Shown in pieces: positions 6,986 to 7,080 of a DNA stretch of 7,080 nucleotides; within the stretch, counting starts at the first letter, position 1, and each line of letters begins with the position of its first letter. The DNA is from Candidatus Cloacimonadota bacterium (lineage in GTDB: Bacteria > Cloacimonadota > Cloacimonadia > Cloacimonadales > JAOZMQ01). The notes under the pieces are model-generated. The model was not told the DNA's origin, did not search any database, and saw only the letters and a list, made by a program, of their open reading frames with translations. The stretch lies in contig JAOZMQ010000153.1 in the NCBI GenBank assembly GCA_029934195.1, positions 1 through 7,080 of the forward strand. Reading direction: 5' to 3'. The position numbers were made by a program, and so were the translations under genes.

Positions 6986-7028
6986 TTACCACGAAATCAC
7001 GAAAACAGAAAATTACACAAAAAGAGTA
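6986..7028 (+). repeat. Dispersed-repeat fragment after ygeY
   Basis: The sequence just after the ygeY stop contains CACGAAA twice (6990-6996 and 6998-7004), followed by AAACAGAAAATTACAC. This ACCACGAA-type tract is, from memory, a common intergenic filler in FCB-group genomes. It resembles the AACCATGAAGAACAGAAG tract on the opposite strand near 100-117. No coding potential or terminator hairpin is visible. Confidence 0.35.
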
Positions 7029-7031
7029 AAT

Positions 7032-7060
7032 TTTAATTAAACAGAAGAAGCTTTAATTAA
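7032..7060. repeat. Paired TTTAATTAA direct repeat
   Basis: TTTAATTAA occurs at 7032-7040 and 7052-7060, separated by 11 bases. Each copy contains the 8-base palindrome TTAATTAA. The start-to-start distance of 20 bases is about two helical turns, which would suit a dimeric regulator of a gene beyond the window. In DNA this AT-rich, chance is a serious alternative. Confidence 0.25.
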
Positions 7061-7080
7061 TATGATATTTTGTGAAAATT

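Overview
The window is AT-rich bacterial DNA (about one third G+C by eye). It carries four substantial genes, all on the + strand, from 623 to 6980. The proteins are full length, with strong lysine/isoleucine/asparagine bias and purine-rich ribosome binding sites, so this is an ordinary bacterial code and translation system. The genes are of an anaerobe-type purine-catabolism set. The dispersed-repeat fragments at the two ends look like intergenic repeats I associate with the Bacteroidetes/Chlorobi/Cloacimonetes side of the tree. I suggest an uncultured anaerobe of that broad group, with low certainty.

Layout. Bases 1-622 contain no convincing gene. They hold a hairpin-bearing repeat (1-60), a second degenerate repeat fragment (about 100-172), and a very AT-rich leader with at best a fossil of coding sequence. 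Then come: an SsnA-type amidohydrolase (623-1927); after 17 bases, a 1020-residue YgfK flavin/iron-sulfur oxidoreductase (1945-5007); after 14 bases, a small flavodoxin-fold NADPH-dependent FMN reductase-like protein (5022-5585); a 186-base gap with a possible 25-codon ORF and a perfect 7-bp hairpin; and a YgeY-type M20 metallohydrolase (5772-6980). The last 100 bases hold another repeat fragment and no gene.

How they work together. SsnA, YgfK and YgeY are three members of the conserved set (with YgeW, YgeX, a hydantoinase/dihydropyrimidinase and xanthine dehydrogenase-type molybdenum hydroxylases) first linked by comparative genomics to selenium-dependent molybdenum hydroxylases and later to anaerobic breakdown of uric acid and other purines in gut bacteria. 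The likely division of labour, partly inferred, is as follows. YgfK carries out a redox step on the purine-derived ring, because its domains are those of dihydropyrimidine dehydrogenase in a permuted order. SsnA hydrolyses an amino or ring bond, and YgeY hydrolyses a later amide-type intermediate. The flavodoxin-like protein is not a standard member of the set. Its position directly behind ygfK makes an electron-transfer or flavin-supply role worth testing. The hydroxylase, ygeW, ygeX, hydantoinase and selD genes are not in this window.
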